NCBI RefSeq assembly: GCF_014204945.1
Contig: NZ_JACHMN010000003.1
Span: forward strand, 248,001 to 312,000
Source of the DNA: Allocatelliglobosispora scoriae
Lineage (GTDB): Bacteria > Actinomycetota > Actinomycetes > Mycobacteriales > Micromonosporaceae
DNA length: 64,000 nucleotides
Reading direction: 5' to 3'
The notes under the pieces are model-generated. The model saw only the letters and a list, made by a program, of their open reading frames with translations. It was not told the DNA's origin and ran no database searches. Below, one piece after another: positions 52,153 through 61,192 of this stretch (positions within the stretch are counted from its first letter, which is position 1; each line of letters starts with the position of its first letter). A program made the position numbers and the translations under genes.

Positions 52153-52995
52153 TCAGAAGAGGACCGTGGCGAACTCGCCCACCTGACGGAAGCCGCAGCG
52201 GTCGTAGGCTCGGCGGGCGGGGACGTTGTAGTCGTTGACGTACAGGCTGACGGTGGGTGCGAAGCGGCGCAGCACGTGGTTGACGACCGTCGACATGCCA
52301 CTGGTCGCGAGGCCCTGTCCGCGCCACTCCGGATGCACCCAGACGCCCTGGATCTGCGCCGTGTGCCGGGTCAGCACCGCCACGTCGGCCTTGAAGACCA
52401 CCGTGTCGCCGTGGAAGCGGGCGTAGGAACGCGAGCCCCGGACCAGGGTCGCCACCCGGGAGCGGTAGCCGGTGGTGTTGGTCGCGTCGACGGGGGAGAC
52501 GCCGACCTCCTCGGTGTACATCGCGATCGACGCCGGCATGAGTTTGTCGAGCTCGTCGAGCGCGACCGGGCGTACCAACGGATCCTCGGCGACCGGCGAC
52601 GGCGCGTCGGCGAGCAGCAGCGGCTGTGCCGTGCGGACCTCGCGGGAGGGGCCCCAGAGGCCGGAGAGGGCCGCCCAGAGTTCGAGGACGCCCTCGGCCG
52701 GGCCGACGATCGAGCCGCAGGTACGCGCTTGGCGGGCCAGCGTCTCGGCGAAGGCGGCGACCGCCTCGCGATGGGTGGCGAGCGGCGTGACGTGCGCACC
52801 CGCCCAGCAGATCGCCTGTAACTCGCGGCGCTGGCCGTAGCCGAGCATCTTGCCGTCGGAGCGCCACCAGCTCAGCCCGCGAGCCGCGATGCGCTCGATC
52901 ACCTGGGCTGCGGCGATGGGATCGCGCTCCAGCAGCCGTTCGACCGCGGATCGCTCGCTCTCGCCGAGATGACGCACCGGAGACCTAGTCAGCAC
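52153..52995 (-). CDS. GNAT acetyltransferase with N-terminal DUF4081
   Basis: 280-residue protein. The N-terminal half (about 1-130, with CWAGAHVTPL) fits DUF4081; the C-terminal half is a GNAT domain with QIQGVWVHPEWRGQGLAT (acetyl-CoA loop) and SLYVNDYNVPARRAYDRCGF. This family follows ispG in most actinobacteria, including Mycobacterium (Rv2867c-type), but its substrate is unknown. ATG start. It faces ispG across a palindromic terminator. Confidence 0.88.
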   Translation of the reverse strand: MLTRSPVRHLGESERSAVERLLERDPIAAAQVIERIAARGLSWWRSDGKMLGYGQRRELQAICWAGAHVTPLATHREAVAAFAETLARQARTCGSIVGPAEGVLELWAALSGLWGPSREVRTAQPLLLADAPSPVAEDPLVRPVALDELDKLMPASIAMYTEEVGVSPVDATNTTGYRSRVATLVRGSRSYARFHGDTVVFKADVAVLTRHTAQIQGVWVHPEWRGQGLATSGMSTVVNHVLRRFAPTVSLYVNDYNVPARRAYDRCGFRQVGEFATVLF

Positions 52996-53042
52996 CCCTC
53001 TAGCCTCGCATTTTCTGTAGATCCTTGCTTCCGACTGCTTTC

Positions 53043-53052
53043 CGATATATCG
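53043..53052. promoter_or_regulatory. Candidate PadR operator
   Basis: CGATATATCG is a perfect 10-bp palindrome 28 nt before the PadR start, followed by GTTAAC and ATCGACGAT. AT-rich dyads of this kind, in the gene's own promoter, are typical of autoregulated PadR genes. Confidence 0.55.
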
Positions 53053-53079
53053 TTAACGCATCGACGATAGGAGAACGAG

Positions 53080-53688
53080 ATGTTTAGCCAACACACTCAT
53101 CGACACGGCCGTGACCACGGCCACATGCACGACCATGGCCACGGCCACGACCCGCGGATGTTCGCCTTCGGGCGCCCGCCCTTCCCCGGCTTCCCGCCGC
53201 CGCCGTTCGAGCGCGGTCGGGGCCGAGGAGGCGGCGGCGGTGGCGGCCGAGGCCGTGGACGCCGCGGCAACGTCCGGGCCGCGATCCTCGGGCTGCTCGC
53301 CGAGCGCCCGATGCACGGCTACGAGATGATCTCGGAGCTGGAGACCCGCACCGGCGGGGTCTGGCGGCCGAGCCCCGGCAGCGTCTACCCGACGCTGCAG
53401 CTCCTGGAGGACGAGGGCCTGATCGAGGCCGTCGCCGACGGCGGGCGCAAGAGCTACACCCTCACCGAGGCCGGCCGGACGGCTGCCGAAGCGATGCCCG
53501 AGCGGGCGCCGTGGCAGGAGTTCACCGAGTCCGAGGTCAACGAATCCCAGGACTTCCGCCAGGCGGGCTGGGGCATCATGCAGGCGCTCCGCCAGGTAGG
53601 CATGGAGGGCAACGACGAGCAGCGAGCCCGTGCGCTCGAGGTGCTCGTCGAGACGAAGCGCAAGCTCTACGCCATCCTCGCCGAGTAA
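53080..53688 (+). CDS. PadR-family regulator with His-rich N-terminus
   Basis: 202-residue regulator. The winged helix (about 66-140) shows AAILGLLAERPMHGYEMISEL, GSVYPTLQLLEDEGLI and RKSYTLTEAG, all typical of PadR. The C-terminal helices form the dimer. Ahead of the domain, nine His occur in the first 23 residues in HTH, HGH and HDH patterns, then a Pro/Phe stretch and a Gly/Arg-rich segment (about 45-62). The His region could bind Ni, Zn or Cu, and the Arg/Gly region nucleic acid. The target may be the neighbouring membrane-protein or ABC genes. Confidence 0.88.
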   Translation: MFSQHTHRHGRDHGHMHDHGHGHDPRMFAFGRPPFPGFPPPPFERGRGRGGGGGGGRGRGRRGNVRAAILGLLAERPMHGYEMISELETRTGGVWRPSPGSVYPTLQLLEDEGLIEAVADGGRKSYTLTEAGRTAAEAMPERAPWQEFTESEVNESQDFRQAGWGIMQALRQVGMEGNDEQRARALEVLVETKRKLYAILAE

Positions 53689-53706
53689 TCGGTGTCCGCC
53701 CGTGAC

Positions 53707-53744
53707 GCGATCGCGCTGCTCCCCTCCGGGAGCGGCGCGATCGC
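53707..53744. terminator. Hairpin after the PadR gene
   Basis: 17-nt arms, 53707-53723 (GCGATCGCGCTGCTCCC) and 53728-53744, pair with a single G-U-type mismatch around CTCC; TGTATAA follows. It starts 18 nt after the stop. Confidence 0.8.
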
Positions 53745-53859
53745 TGTATAACCCAGCGGCACGCCCGAGCGGGCTGGTTCGCGACTTTGTGCACACGACC
53801 GATTACGGTACGTAACGATAGTCACACACGCAGGTTACGGCCAACGAGGTGAGAGCCCC

Positions 53860-54378
53860 ATGGGGCGGATCGTCAAGCAGCTCTCTGACAACACCACCAA
53901 GTACTACTGGTACCCCGGAGAGAAGCAGGAGTGGGTCCGCGCGGCTGTCGCCGTCGGGTCCGGACTCGTCGCGGGAACGTTAGCGATGATGTTCCTCAAG
54001 AGCGCAATCTCTGCCGTGGTGATCGGGACATCGCTGACCCTCGCCATCGCCGGGTTCAACTTCGGTCGCCGCGACGCCCGTGCGCTCGCCGGCTTCCCGG
54101 GGATGGCGGACAAGGCGGCTCGACGTGCCGCCGCCGCCTACACCGGCAAGGCGGCCTGGCGCGGCCTGGTGATGGGGATCGGCGGCGCGCTCGCCGCGAT
54201 GCTGGTGATCAACCTGTCGCCGATCGGCTGGATCAACGACTGGCTGCTGCCGGTCGTGCCCGCCGTCGCCAGCGCGCTCGCGCGGCAGCTCGGCATGGTG
54301 TGGCAGCAGATGGGCCACCAGGTCAAGACCAAGGGGCCCGCCGCGCCACCGGCACCCGCCCAGCCGGAGAAGGCATGA
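53860..54378 (+). CDS. Membrane protein of unknown function
   Basis: 172 residues with about four hydrophobic segments (two at about 25-65, two at about 100-145). It starts MGRIVKQLSDNTTKYYWYPG and ends with a Pro/Ala tail. Gly-rich hydrophobic segments (SGLVAGTLAMMF) resemble small-channel or holin-like proteins, but no family is recognised. ATG start with GGTGAGAG upstream. It is alone between PadR and the ABC exporter, which converge on it. Confidence 0.6.
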   Translation: MGRIVKQLSDNTTKYYWYPGEKQEWVRAAVAVGSGLVAGTLAMMFLKSAISAVVIGTSLTLAIAGFNFGRRDARALAGFPGMADKAARRAAAAYTGKAAWRGLVMGIGGALAAMLVINLSPIGWINDWLLPVVPAVASALARQLGMVWQQMGHQVKTKGPAAPPAPAQPEKA

Positions 54379-54385
54379 CCGGCGG

Positions 54386-55177
54386 TCAGTGCCCGACGCT
54401 CTCGTAGCGGCGCAGGCCGCGCTGGAAGATGCAGTAGGCGAGAGTGAGACACGCCACCGCGACGACCGGGGTCAGCAGGCCCAGCCAGGCGAAGCCGCCC
54501 TTGCCGAGCACCCAGGCCGCCGGGAAGAACCCGGCGAAGGCGAACGGGATCGCCACCCCGATCAGCAGCCGGATCGGCGCGCCATAGATCGTCACCGGAT
54601 AGCGGCCCAACTCACCGAGCTGGTAGATCGCGTCGGCGACCATCGGAAACGGCGCGCGCACCCAGAAGCTCGCGGCGTTGCTGGCGAGCGCGATCGCGAT
54701 CCGGATGCCCACACCGCCCGCGAACAGCAGCACTGCGATCAGGGCGGTGCCGACGGACCAGTCGACCTCGACCCGCGTCAGCGCCCAGACGACCAGCGCC
54801 GAGGAGCCGATCGTGTCGCCGAAGCCGTTCATCCCGAGCGAGTTGCTCGCCACCTGCAGCACCGGTGGAAAGGGCCGGACCAGGCGATAGTCGAGCTCGC
54901 CGTAGTGGATCTGGTGGCTGATCCCCCAGATCCCGTCGACGAGCACCGGGATCAGCGCCGAGGTCAGCCCGGCCAGGCCGTAGATGAGCACGACCTCCTC
55001 GAAGCGCCAGCCGTTGAGCGTCGGCACCCGGGCGAAGACCGCGGCGAAGAAGAAGATGCCCAGCGTCTGGGTGAGCAGCCCGGCGACGACGAGGATCCAG
55101 AAGTCGGCCTCGTACTCCAGTTGGGCACGCAGGTGGGCGCCGAGGCTGCGCCGGTAGATCCGCAGGATTCGTGCCAT
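54386..55177 (-). CDS. ABC-2 family exporter permease
   Basis: 263-residue integral membrane protein with six or so helices (WILVVAGLLTQTLGIFFFAAVF is in the first). It belongs to the ABC-2 permease group once called DUF990, with a short cytoplasmic N-terminus MARILRIYRRSLGAHLR. ATG at 55177; a longer frame starts 39 nt earlier inside the previous gene. It is the third gene of an ATPase-permease-permease operon. Such exporters carry unknown substrates, sometimes antibiotics. Confidence 0.85.
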   Translation of the reverse strand: MARILRIYRRSLGAHLRAQLEYEADFWILVVAGLLTQTLGIFFFAAVFARVPTLNGWRFEEVVLIYGLAGLTSALIPVLVDGIWGISHQIHYGELDYRLVRPFPPVLQVASNSLGMNGFGDTIGSSALVVWALTRVEVDWSVGTALIAVLLFAGGVGIRIAIALASNAASFWVRAPFPMVADAIYQLGELGRYPVTIYGAPIRLLIGVAIPFAFAGFFPAAWVLGKGGFAWLGLLTPVVAVACLTLAYCIFQRGLRRYESVGH

Positions 55178-55178
55178 C

Positions 55179-55961
55179 TCAGCCTCCGTGCACCGTGAGC
55201 CGGCGCGACGCCCCACGCCAGGCGAGCCGCGAGACCAGCCACAGCCCCGCCACCCAGCCGACCTGGATCGCGATCAGCCCGACCGCGTCGGCGGTCGAGA
55301 CCTTGCCCAGATAGATCAGGGCGGGCGTGCTCATCACCGCGGCGAACGGCAGCAGCGAAGCGATCAGCTGCACCGCGTCCGGCAGCAGCGCCAGCGGCAC
55401 CATCGCGCCGGAGAGCAGCAGCCAGATCGCCTCGCGGGCCCAGAAGACGCCGTGGTAATTCTGGGTGTAGAAGCAGATCAGCGTGCTCAGATAAACGATC
55501 AGGAACTTGAGGGGTACGACGAGCAGCAGGCTCGCCAGCAGCAACCCCCAGTGCTGCGGCGCCTCGATCGGCTGGGCGAGCAGCACGAAACCGCCCCCGG
55601 CGACGACGATCACCACCAGGTCCAGCACCACCCCGCCGAGCGTCGCCGCGAACTGTGTGGCCTGGTAGTTGATCGGCCGGACCAGGTCGAGCGCGATCAT
55701 GCCGCTGTGGATCCGCTGGGCCATGGCCCAGTCGCCGACGGTCGACCCCAGGACGTTGACGACGAAACCCACCAGCAGGTAAGCCTTCATCTCCGGCAGG
55801 TCGAAGCCGCCCAGCGTGCCGCCGTTGGCGAGCAGCGCACCCCAGATCGCCACCGTGGCGAGGAGCTGGAAGCACCGGCCGAGAGTGCCGAGCGCGATCG
55901 CGGTGGAGTAGGAGATCCCGGTCCGCAGGCTCAGCGCCGCGAAGCGCAGATAGGCCCTCAC
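55179..55961 (-). CDS. ABC-2 family exporter permease, second subunit
   Basis: 260-residue membrane protein with six or so helices. MRAYLRFAALSLRTGISYST starts it, and EMKAYLLVGFVVNVLG and LVRPINYQATQ (the cytoplasmic loop conserved in DUF990-type permeases) follow. ATG start overlapping the ATPase stop by 4 nt, 1 nt before the next permease. The two permeases are homologous but diverged and probably form a heterodimer. Confidence 0.87.
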   Translation of the reverse strand: MRAYLRFAALSLRTGISYSTAIALGTLGRCFQLLATVAIWGALLANGGTLGGFDLPEMKAYLLVGFVVNVLGSTVGDWAMAQRIHSGMIALDLVRPINYQATQFAATLGGVVLDLVVIVVAGGGFVLLAQPIEAPQHWGLLLASLLLVVPLKFLIVYLSTLICFYTQNYHGVFWAREAIWLLLSGAMVPLALLPDAVQLIASLLPFAAVMSTPALIYLGKVSTADAVGLIAIQVGWVAGLWLVSRLAWRGASRRLTVHGG

Positions 55962-56971
55962 TCGGCGGCCTCCGCCAGCACGAGATCGCCCGCGTAGACC
56001 CGGCGCACGACATCCTCGATCGCGGGCTCGTCGATCCGGACCTCCAGCACCTCGGCGAGGGGCAGGATCCCGGCGAGGACGGCACCTGCGGTGAGGGTGA
56101 ACCGGTCGAAGGTGACGGTGAACTCGCCCGGATGGTCGCCGGCCACGACGGCCGCCGTCGGGAGCCGGTCGGCGATCGCGTCGCGGGTCACCGCCCCGGC
56201 GAGCTGCAGGTGCACCGAGCGCTCGCGCGCGTACTCATCCTTGACCTGGGCCAGGCCGCCGTCGTAGATGATGCGGCCGGAGTCGATGATGACGATCCGC
56301 TCGCAGGTGTCCTCGATGTCGCCCAGGTCATGGGTGGTGAGCATGACCGTCGTCCCCTCGTCCTTGAGGCTGCGCAGGAACTCCCGCACCCGGTCCTTGA
56401 CCGAGATGTCGAGCCCGATCGTCGGCTCGTCGAGGTAGACCACCCTGGGGGAGTGGATCAGGGCGCAGGCGAGGTCGGCGCGCATCCGCTGGCCCAGGGA
56501 GAGCTTGCGGGTCACCACCGGCAGCAGCTCGGCGAGGCCGAGCACCTCGTCGAGCCGGTCCAGCCTCGCCTTGTAGGCGGCAGACGGGATGTCATAGATG
56601 TCGCGGAGCAGCGTCAGCGACTCGCGGACCGGCAGGTCCCACCAGAGCTGGCTGCGCTGTCCGAAGAGGACGCCGATCTGCCGCGCGTTGGCGTTGCGGT
56701 CGCGATGCGGCACCACGCCGCCGACCACCACCTCGCCCGAGGTCGGGTGGATGATGCCGGTGAGCAGCTTCACCGTGGTCGACTTGCCCGCGCCGTTGGG
56801 CCCGACATAGGCGACGGCTTCGCCGGCCTCGATCGAGAGGTTGACGTCGTCGACCGCCGTCACCGTGGTGAACTTGCGCTGCACCAGGTGCTTCAGCGAA
56901 CCGCCGAGGCCCGGTCCCTTGTCGGGTCGGCGGAAGGATTTCGTGAGCCCGCGAACCTCGACCAGCGCCAT
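55958..56971 (-). CDS. ABC exporter ATP-binding protein
   Basis: 337-residue ATPase of the ABC-2/DRA-like class. Walker A is VGPNGAGKSTTVKLL, the Q-loop is FGQRSQLWWDLP, the signature is KLSLGQRMRADLA, Walker B is VVYLDEPTIGLD, and the switch is TTHD. A C-terminal domain of about 85 residues (HLQLAGAVTR on) follows, as in exporters of this class. The ATG at 56971 (MALVEVRGLTKSF) is the family start; an upstream frame to 57067 is not. First gene of the operon; family A repeat copy 4 lies upstream. Confidence 0.93.
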   Translation of the reverse strand: MALVEVRGLTKSFRRPDKGPGLGGSLKHLVQRKFTTVTAVDDVNLSIEAGEAVAYVGPNGAGKSTTVKLLTGIIHPTSGEVVVGGVVPHRDRNANARQIGVLFGQRSQLWWDLPVRESLTLLRDIYDIPSAAYKARLDRLDEVLGLAELLPVVTRKLSLGQRMRADLACALIHSPRVVYLDEPTIGLDISVKDRVREFLRSLKDEGTTVMLTTHDLGDIEDTCERIVIIDSGRIIYDGGLAQVKDEYARERSVHLQLAGAVTRDAIADRLPTAAVVAGDHPGEFTVTFDRFTLTAGAVLAGILPLAEVLEVRIDEPAIEDVVRRVYAGDLVLAEAAE

Positions 56972-57043
56972 GCCCCGGAGTCTCCCAACGACCCCGACAA
57001 TGTCGACCGAGTTCCCGCACCAGTCCTCGCGCGCCCGGTAGAC

Positions 57044-57124
57044 CCCAAGATCGCCGCAACTCTTCAAGAGTTGGTCCTAACGGGTTTCTAGGACCAACTC
57101 TTGAAGAGTTGCGGCGATCTTGGG
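57044..57124. repeat. Palindromic repeat family A, copy 4
   Basis: Perfect 36-nt inverted arms (57044-57079 and 57089-57124) with a 9-nt loop. The core CAACTCTTCAAGAGTTGG is flanked by AAGATCGCCG outside and TCCTA inside. It lies 14 nt after the reverse-strand oxidase gene and before the ABC ATPase start, so it probably ends the oxidase transcript. Confidence 0.95.
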
Positions 57125-57138
57125 CGCGGCGAGGCGGG

Positions 57139-58353
57139 TCAGTGAGGGCTGAAGGTACGGCGGAACGCGTCGATCGCCCTGGTCGTGACCCAGTGGCGGT
57201 TGTGGGCGAACGGGCCGAAGCGGCGCGGATCCAGCGAGGTGACGTCCCACTCGGCTGCGCCGCCGGTGATCTGCTCGGCGAGGGTCTTGCCGATCCCGGC
57301 CGCCAGGCCCATGCCGTGCAGGCCCATCCCGGCGGCGACCCAGAGTCCCTCCACACCGGACGGTCCGACGAGCGGCTCCCCGTCGGGCGTGAAGCCCTCC
57401 GGACCGTGCATCAGCTTCACGACGGCGGGCATGCCGGGGACGCGCTCGCGGGCGGCGGCCTCCACCTCGTCGTTCGACACCGGTTCGGCGAGGCTGCGCG
57501 GCCGGCTCAGCGGCGCGGTGCTGCCGGTCGGCCAGGCCGGTACGGGGTCCTTGGCGTAACCGCCGATGATCAGCCCGCCACCCGCCGCCCGCAGGTAGAG
57601 GTTGCGCTCGGGGTCGCGCACCGTGGGGGTGGTGTCGGGGTCCAGGGGCGGGTCGAAGGAGCCGGTCACTGCGTACTGGTGGTTGATGGGGCAGACGGGG
57701 ACGGCTGCGCCGCCGAAGGCGCCGATCGAGGAGGCCGCGGCACCGGCTGCGTTGATCACGGCGGTGGCGCCGATCGTGCCGTCGGTCGTCTTGACGCCGG
57801 TCACGCGCTTGCCGGTGACGACGAGGCCGGTCACGCGTACCCCCGTGCGAATTGTCACGCCGCGGGCGACGGCGCCGGCGGCGAACGCGGCAGCGGCGTT
57901 CTTGGGCCGGATGAAGCCGTCGCCGGGCAGCCACGCGGCGGCCTGGACGCCGGTGAGGTCGAGGATGGGGGCGAGCGACGATGCCGCCGCGGCCGTGCGC
58001 AGCTCCACCGCGATGCCGGCCTCCTCGACGAGCCGGGCCTGGCGGCGCAGCTCGTCGACGCCGGCGGGGGTGCTGGCGAGCCGGAGCCCGCCGACCGAGC
58101 GCCAGCCCGCGTCGAGGCCGGTCTCGGCGGAGACCGCCCGGGTGGCCTCGGGGAGGTAGCCGACGAGCCTGCGGTGCGCCGCGTTGCCGCGCAGGGCGGT
58201 GACGAAGCCGGCCGAGTGCCAGGTCGTGCCGTCGGTGAGCTCATGCTGCTCGATCAGCGTGATCTCGGTCCAGCCCAGCCTCGCGAGGTGATAGGCGGTG
58301 GCGCAGCCCACGATGCCGCCGCCGATCACTACTGCTCGTGCCGTTTCCGTCAT
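57139..58353 (-). CDS. DAO-family FAD oxidoreductase (PuuB/sarcosine oxidase-like)
   Basis: 404-residue flavoenzyme. The N-terminal motif AVVIGGGIVGCATAYHLARLG binds FAD; SAGFVTALRGN (flavin-linkage region), LLIGGY-like GLIIGGYAKDP and the C-terminal WVAAGMGLHGMGLAAGIGKTLA complete the DAO fold. Relatives oxidise dimethylglycine, sarcosine or gamma-glutamylputrescine. It is divergent from glnA-like and aldehyde dehydrogenase genes, so a PuuB-type oxidation of a gamma-glutamyl amine fits well. ATG start; the shared promoter region is about 130 nt. Confidence 0.85.
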   Translation of the reverse strand: MTETARAVVIGGGIVGCATAYHLARLGWTEITLIEQHELTDGTTWHSAGFVTALRGNAAHRRLVGYLPEATRAVSAETGLDAGWRSVGGLRLASTPAGVDELRRQARLVEEAGIAVELRTAAAASSLAPILDLTGVQAAAWLPGDGFIRPKNAAAAFAAGAVARGVTIRTGVRVTGLVVTGKRVTGVKTTDGTIGATAVINAAGAAASSIGAFGGAAVPVCPINHQYAVTGSFDPPLDPDTTPTVRDPERNLYLRAAGGGLIIGGYAKDPVPAWPTGSTAPLSRPRSLAEPVSNDEVEAAARERVPGMPAVVKLMHGPEGFTPDGEPLVGPSGVEGLWVAAGMGLHGMGLAAGIGKTLAEQITGGAAEWDVTSLDPRRFGPFAHNRHWVTTRAIDAFRRTFSPH

Positions 58354-58448
58354 GAAGCACCGCCCGCAGGTATCGACGGAGGGCGCGTGCCATCCGTCAG
58401 GTGTGAAAGACCTATCACGGAACGTGCGCGACCCGCCAGGGTGTGCGG

Positions 58449-58477
58449 TTGACGGGCTGCGTCGACCAGGGTAGATC
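58449..58477 (+). promoter_or_regulatory. Sigma-70-type promoter of the glnA-like operon
   Basis: TTGACG (58449-58454), 17 nt, TAGATC (58472-58477). The GTG start is only 8 nt after the -10 box, so the mRNA is leaderless or nearly so, which is common in actinobacteria. Confidence 0.65.
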
Positions 58478-58484
58478 TAATCCG

Positions 58485-59840
58485 GTGAAGCCGCCGTTGA
58501 GCGTTGAGGCACTACGTGTGGGCATCGCGTCGGGAGAGATCGACACGGTGCTGCTGGCTCTGACCGACATGCAGGGGCGGCTTCAAGGAAAACGCCTGCA
58601 TGCGCAGTATTTCCTGGACGAGGTGCTCGCCCACGGCAGTGAGGCATGCAACTATCTGCTCGCCGTGGATGTGGAGATGAACACCCTACCCGGTTACGCC
58701 ATCTCGGGGTGGGAAACCGGGTACGGCGATTTCGTCCTTGTGCCCGATCTGGACACCCTGCGCCCCGTGCCGTGGCTGCCCGGCACCGTGATCGTCCTCG
58801 CCGACCTGCGCTGGCCCTCGGGTGGCGACGTGGTCGAGTCGCCGCGCCAGATCCTGCGCCGCCAGCTCGACCTGCTGCAGTCCGAGCACGGGCTCACCGC
58901 CTGGGTCGGCACGGAGCTGGAGTTCGTCGCCTTCGCCGACACCTATGAGCAGGCGGCGGAGCGCGGATACCGAGGTCTGACGCCGGTCAATCAATACAAT
59001 GTGGACTACTCGCTGCTCGGCACGAGCCGGGTGGAGCCGCTGCTGCGGCGGATCCGGCTGCAGATGGCGGGCGCCGGGTTGGAGCCCGAGAGTGCCAAGG
59101 GCGAGTGCAACCCGGGCCAGCACGAGATCGCCTTCCGCTACACCGACGCGCTGCGCACCGCTGACCAGCACATCCTCTTCAAGCACGGGACGAAGGAGAT
59201 CGCGGCCCAGGAGGGCTGCTCGATCACCTTCATGGCGAAGCCCAACCAGCGCGAGGGCAACTCCTGCCACATCCACTTCTCGCTGCGTGATGCCGACGGC
59301 CGTCCGGTGATGGGGATCGGCGACGAGCTCACCCCGACCGGTGCCGCCGTCGTCGCCGGGCTGATCGCCACCGCGCGCGATGTCTCGGTCCTGGTCGCGC
59401 CCAACATCAACTCTTACAAGCGCTACCAGCGGGGCTCCTTCGCGCCGACCGCGCTGCGCTGGGGCCGCGACAACCGCACCTGCGCCATGCGGGTCGTCGG
59501 ACACGACGCGTCGCTGCGGGTGGAGAACCGGGTGCCGGGTGCCGACGTCAACCCCTACCTCGCGATCGCCGCGCTGGTCGCGGGGGCACGGCACGGGCTC
59601 TCGGCCGGACTCAGTCTCGAGGACGCCTACACGGGCAACGCGTACGCCGACCCCGACGCGCCTCGCGTACCGGGCACGCTCGGCGAGGCGCTGGCGTTGT
59701 GGCGCGCGTCGGACTTCGTCCGGGACGCATTCGGTAACGAGGTCGTGGCACACTACGCCCGGGCGGCCGAGGTGGAGCTAGAGGCCTTCAACGCCGCCGT
59801 CACCGACTGGGAGCTGATCCGGGGGTACGAGCGCCTGTGA
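58485..59840 (+). CDS. Glutamine synthetase-like gamma-glutamylamine synthetase
   Basis: 451-residue GS-fold enzyme. The beta-grasp N-domain ([12 protein letters not shown]) is followed by the catalytic core: GTELEFVAF (metal Glu), [24 protein letters not shown] and [24 protein letters not shown]. It lacks the adenylylation-site region of true GlnA and follows the GlnA4/PuuA group, which ligates glutamate to ethanolamine or polyamines. GTG just after the promoter. It overlaps the aldehyde dehydrogenase by 4 nt. M. tuberculosis glnA4 lies in the same neighbourhood (aldC, SDR, amidotransferase, mapB), supporting orthology. Confidence 0.9.
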   Translation: MKPPLSVEALRVGIASGEIDTVLLALTDMQGRLQGKRLHAQYFLDEVLAHGSEACNYLLAVDVEMNTLPGYAISGWETGYGDFVLVPDLDTLRPVPWLPGTVIVLADLRWPSGGDVVESPRQILRRQLDLLQSEHGLTAWVGTELEFVAFADTYEQAAERGYRGLTPVNQYNVDYSLLGTSRVEPLLRRIRLQMAGAGLEPESAKGECNPGQHEIAFRYTDALRTADQHILFKHGTKEIAAQEGCSITFMAKPNQREGNSCHIHFSLRDADGRPVMGIGDELTPTGAAVVAGLIATARDVSVLVAPNINSYKRYQRGSFAPTALRWGRDNRTCAMRVVGHDASLRVENRVPGADVNPYLAIAALVAGARHGLSAGLSLEDAYTGNAYADPDAPRVPGTLGEALALWRASDFVRDAFGNEVVAHYARAAEVELEAFNAAVTDWELIRGYERL

Positions 59841-61192
59841 AGATCCTCAACCCGGCGACGGGTGCCGTGCTGACCACGGTCGACGACACCTCGCCGGAGG
59901 CGGTCGACCATGCCGTCGCGACAGCGCTGCGCGCCTTCCCGGCGTGGGCGGCGATCGCACCGGGGGACCGGGCGCGGCTGCTGCACCGCTTCGCCGACAT
60001 CGTCGAGGACCACGCCGACGAGCTCGCGACGCTGGAGATCGCCGAGGCCGGCCACCCCGTCGGCCAGGCCCGCTGGGAGGCGAGCCACGTCCGCGACGTG
60101 CTGCGTTACTTCGCGGGCGCGCCGGAGCGCCTGATCGGCCAGCAGATCCCGGTCGCCGGTGGCGTCACGATCACCTTCCACGAGCCGCTCGGCGTCGTCG
60201 GCGTGATCGTCCCGTGGAACTACCCGATGCCGATCGCCGCCTGGGGTGTCGTCCCCGCGTTGGCGGCGGGCAACACGGTGATCCTCAAGCCCGCCGAGAC
60301 GACCCCGCTCACGGCGCTCCGCCTCGCCGAGCTGGCCCTGGCGGCCGGTCTCCCCGAGGGCGTCCTCACGGTCCTGCCCGGCCTCGGTGAGGTCACCGGT
60401 GCGCGGCTCGTCGAGCACCCGGACGTACGCAAGATCTGCTTCACCGGGTCCGGCGAGGTGGGACGGCACATCCTGCGGTCCGGCGCCGACCAGATCAAGC
60501 GGATCACCCTGGAGCTCGGCGGCAAGAGCGCCAACATCGTCTTCGCCGACGCCGACCTCGACCGGGCCGCGGCGACCGTACCCGACTCGGTCTTCGACAA
60601 CGCCGGACAGGACTGCTGCGCCCGGTCCCGACTGCTCGTGCAGCGCTCGGTCTACGACGAGTTCCTGGCCCGGCTGGAGCCCGCCGTGGCCGCCTGGCGG
60701 GTCGGCGACCCCACTCTGGAGTCGACCCAGATGGGCCCGCTCATCTCCGCCGCGCAGCGCGACCGGGTCGCCTGGTTCGTCGACGGCGCCGAGGTGCTGA
60801 TGCGCGGAGCATGCCCGAGCGGCGACGGCTTCTGGGCCGCCCCGACCGTGCTCGCCGCCCGTGACGGCACCGAGGCGCACTGGCGCGAGGAGATCTTCGG
60901 CCCGGTCGTCAGCGTGCTCCCCTTCGACGACGAGGCGGACGCGATCCGGCTCGCCAACGACAGCGACTACGGCCTGGCCGGCTCGTTGTGGACGCGGGAC
61001 CTGGGCCGGGCGCTGCGGGTCTCCCGGGCGGTCCGCACCGGCAACCTCAGCGTCAACTCCCACTCCAGCGTGCGTTACTGGACCCCCTTCGGCGGGATGG
61101 CCCAATCGGGGCTCGGCCGCGAGCTCGGCCCGGACGCCCCGTTAGCCTTTACCGAGGTCAAAACGGTCTTCTACAGCTCGGAGGCACAGTGA
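59837..61192 (+). CDS. Aldehyde dehydrogenase (AldC/PuuC-like)
   Basis: 451-residue NAD(P)-dependent aldehyde dehydrogenase. [30 protein letters not shown] (catalytic Glu in LELGG), [15 protein letters not shown] (nucleophile Cys), [13 protein letters not shown] and the C-terminal [16 protein letters not shown] are in place. GTG overlapping the glnA-like stop (GTGA). In a Puu-type path it would oxidise the gamma-glutamyl aldehyde made by the oxidase. Confidence 0.95.
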   Translation: MKILNPATGAVLTTVDDTSPEAVDHAVATALRAFPAWAAIAPGDRARLLHRFADIVEDHADELATLEIAEAGHPVGQARWEASHVRDVLRYFAGAPERLIGQQIPVAGGVTITFHEPLGVVGVIVPWNYPMPIAAWGVVPALAAGNTVILKPAETTPLTALRLAELALAAGLPEGVLTVLPGLGEVTGARLVEHPDVRKICFTGSGEVGRHILRSGADQIKRITLELGGKSANIVFADADLDRAAATVPDSVFDNAGQDCCARSRLLVQRSVYDEFLARLEPAVAAWRVGDPTLESTQMGPLISAAQRDRVAWFVDGAEVLMRGACPSGDGFWAAPTVLAARDGTEAHWREEIFGPVVSVLPFDDEADAIRLANDSDYGLAGSLWTRDLGRALRVSRAVRTGNLSVNSHSSVRYWTPFGGMAQSGLGRELGPDAPLAFTEVKTVFYSSEAQ

